Assembly: GCA_038206725.1 (NCBI GenBank)
Contig: JBBRAO010000056.1
Coordinates: 1-13,812 of the forward strand
Reading direction: 5' to 3'
Length of the DNA stretch: 13,812 nt
DNA from: JBAXXL01 sp038206725
GTDB lineage: Bacteria; Bacteroidota; Ignavibacteria; Kapaibacteriales; UBA2268
The first letter of the stretch is position 1, and every line of letters begins with the position of its first letter. The position numbers and the translations under genes were made by a program. Below the pieces are notes generated by a model, which saw nothing but the letters and a program-made list of their open reading frames with translations, was not told where the DNA came from and made no database searches. Shown here piece by piece: positions 13,558 to 13,812 of this stretch.

Positions 13558-13621
13558 ATTATATTGAATTTAAATCAATATATACGGAGAAAGGGGGTTA
13601 TTATTTGAAGAGAAGAAAAGA
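13519..13621. repeat. Diverged direct repeat, copy 2
   Basis: Matches 12498-12602 in the same orientation. It contains the start of the truncated ArsC-like copy and its upstream region, including the identical AT-rich block (aatttaaatcaatatatacg) that may hold the promoter. Confidence 0.85.
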
Positions 13622-13795
13622 CAAGACTATTGTCAATCTCGATTTAATCCTAAATCAGTTAAGAGAGTAACAATCCGATAAAATTATTTTATTTATTTTA
13701 GAATCACATAATTATAAATATTATATGACACTAACAGCATATTGCAAAAATTATTTTAAAAATATTTAAATTATTTTTCCACACGAGAGAAAGAA

Positions 13796-13812
13796 ATGGA
13801 CTTCTCAGTTGT
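13796..13812 (+). CDS. Possible start of a gene cut by the window edge
   Basis: The ATG at 13796 is preceded by GAGAGAAAG and opens MDFSV before the sequence ends. The AT-rich 170 nt upstream are noncoding and could hold its promoter. Too little is visible to name a family. Confidence 0.3.

Overview
The window is AT-rich and reads as a chromosomal segment of a bacterium from the Bacteroidota/Chlorobiota/Ignavibacteria/Kapabacteria part of the FCB group. The evidence is a type IX secretion (T9SS) C-terminal sorting-like domain at 1579-1920, a TAnnTTTG-type promoter candidate near position 34, weak or absent Shine-Dalgarno sites before many genes, and a large TlpA-type thioredoxin protein with an exported N-terminus. 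No tRNA, rRNA, CRISPR array, integrase or transposase is visible.

Layout. (1) 182-1920, plus strand: an exported TlpA-like protein overlapping by 4 nt a mini-protein that is a signal peptide plus a sorting-like domain. (2) 1921-2302: noncoding, with inverted repeats, a probable C-terminal scrap of an outer-membrane beta-barrel gene and a bidirectional terminator. (3) 2303-5616, minus strand: serC and ppk1, housekeeping genes. (4) 5690-6136, plus strand: umuD-like, divergent from ppk1 and without umuC. (5) 6189-6740, minus strand: two paralogous DUF2892 membrane proteins. (6) 6862-7406, minus strand: two gene remnants, the C-terminal part of a DUF2141 protein and a probable C-terminal part of an M1 aminopeptidase that keeps its terminator. 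(7) 7499-9321, plus strand: a TetR regulator with a 14-bp palindrome in its leader, a hemerythrin-like protein, a DUF6448 pseudogene with an in-frame TGA, a cupin and a strong terminator. (8) 9587-12180, plus strand: a CopA-type Cu+ ATPase, a small HMA protein (CopZ-like) and a terminator. (9) 12192-13557, minus strand: an ArsC/Spx-like gene, a BRO-N (phage antirepressor-like) gene, and upstream of it a second, truncated copy of the ArsC-like promoter and first 13 codons. (10) A possible gene start at the right edge (13796).

How it fits together. Segments 5, 7, 8 and 9 form an accessory block for metal and redox stress: hemerythrin, cupin, DUF2892 proteins, copper exporter, HMA chaperone and ArsC/Spx-like reductase. 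Shared regulation is inferred from proximity. The most distinctive observation is the number of broken genes: five decayed or truncated genes in under 14 kb, none with a visible transposase. The ArsC-like locus is the clearest rearrangement. A diverged direct repeat of about 105 bp (near 12498-12602 and 13519-13621) brackets the BRO gene. The distal ArsC-like copy survives only as a 24-codon frame, with its cysteine, that overlaps the BRO start. I see no clear evidence of a wholly new multi-gene system. The best leads are the BRO/ArsC rearrangement, the cargo-less sorting-domain mini-protein beside TlpA, and the palindromes beside the TetR and copA genes.
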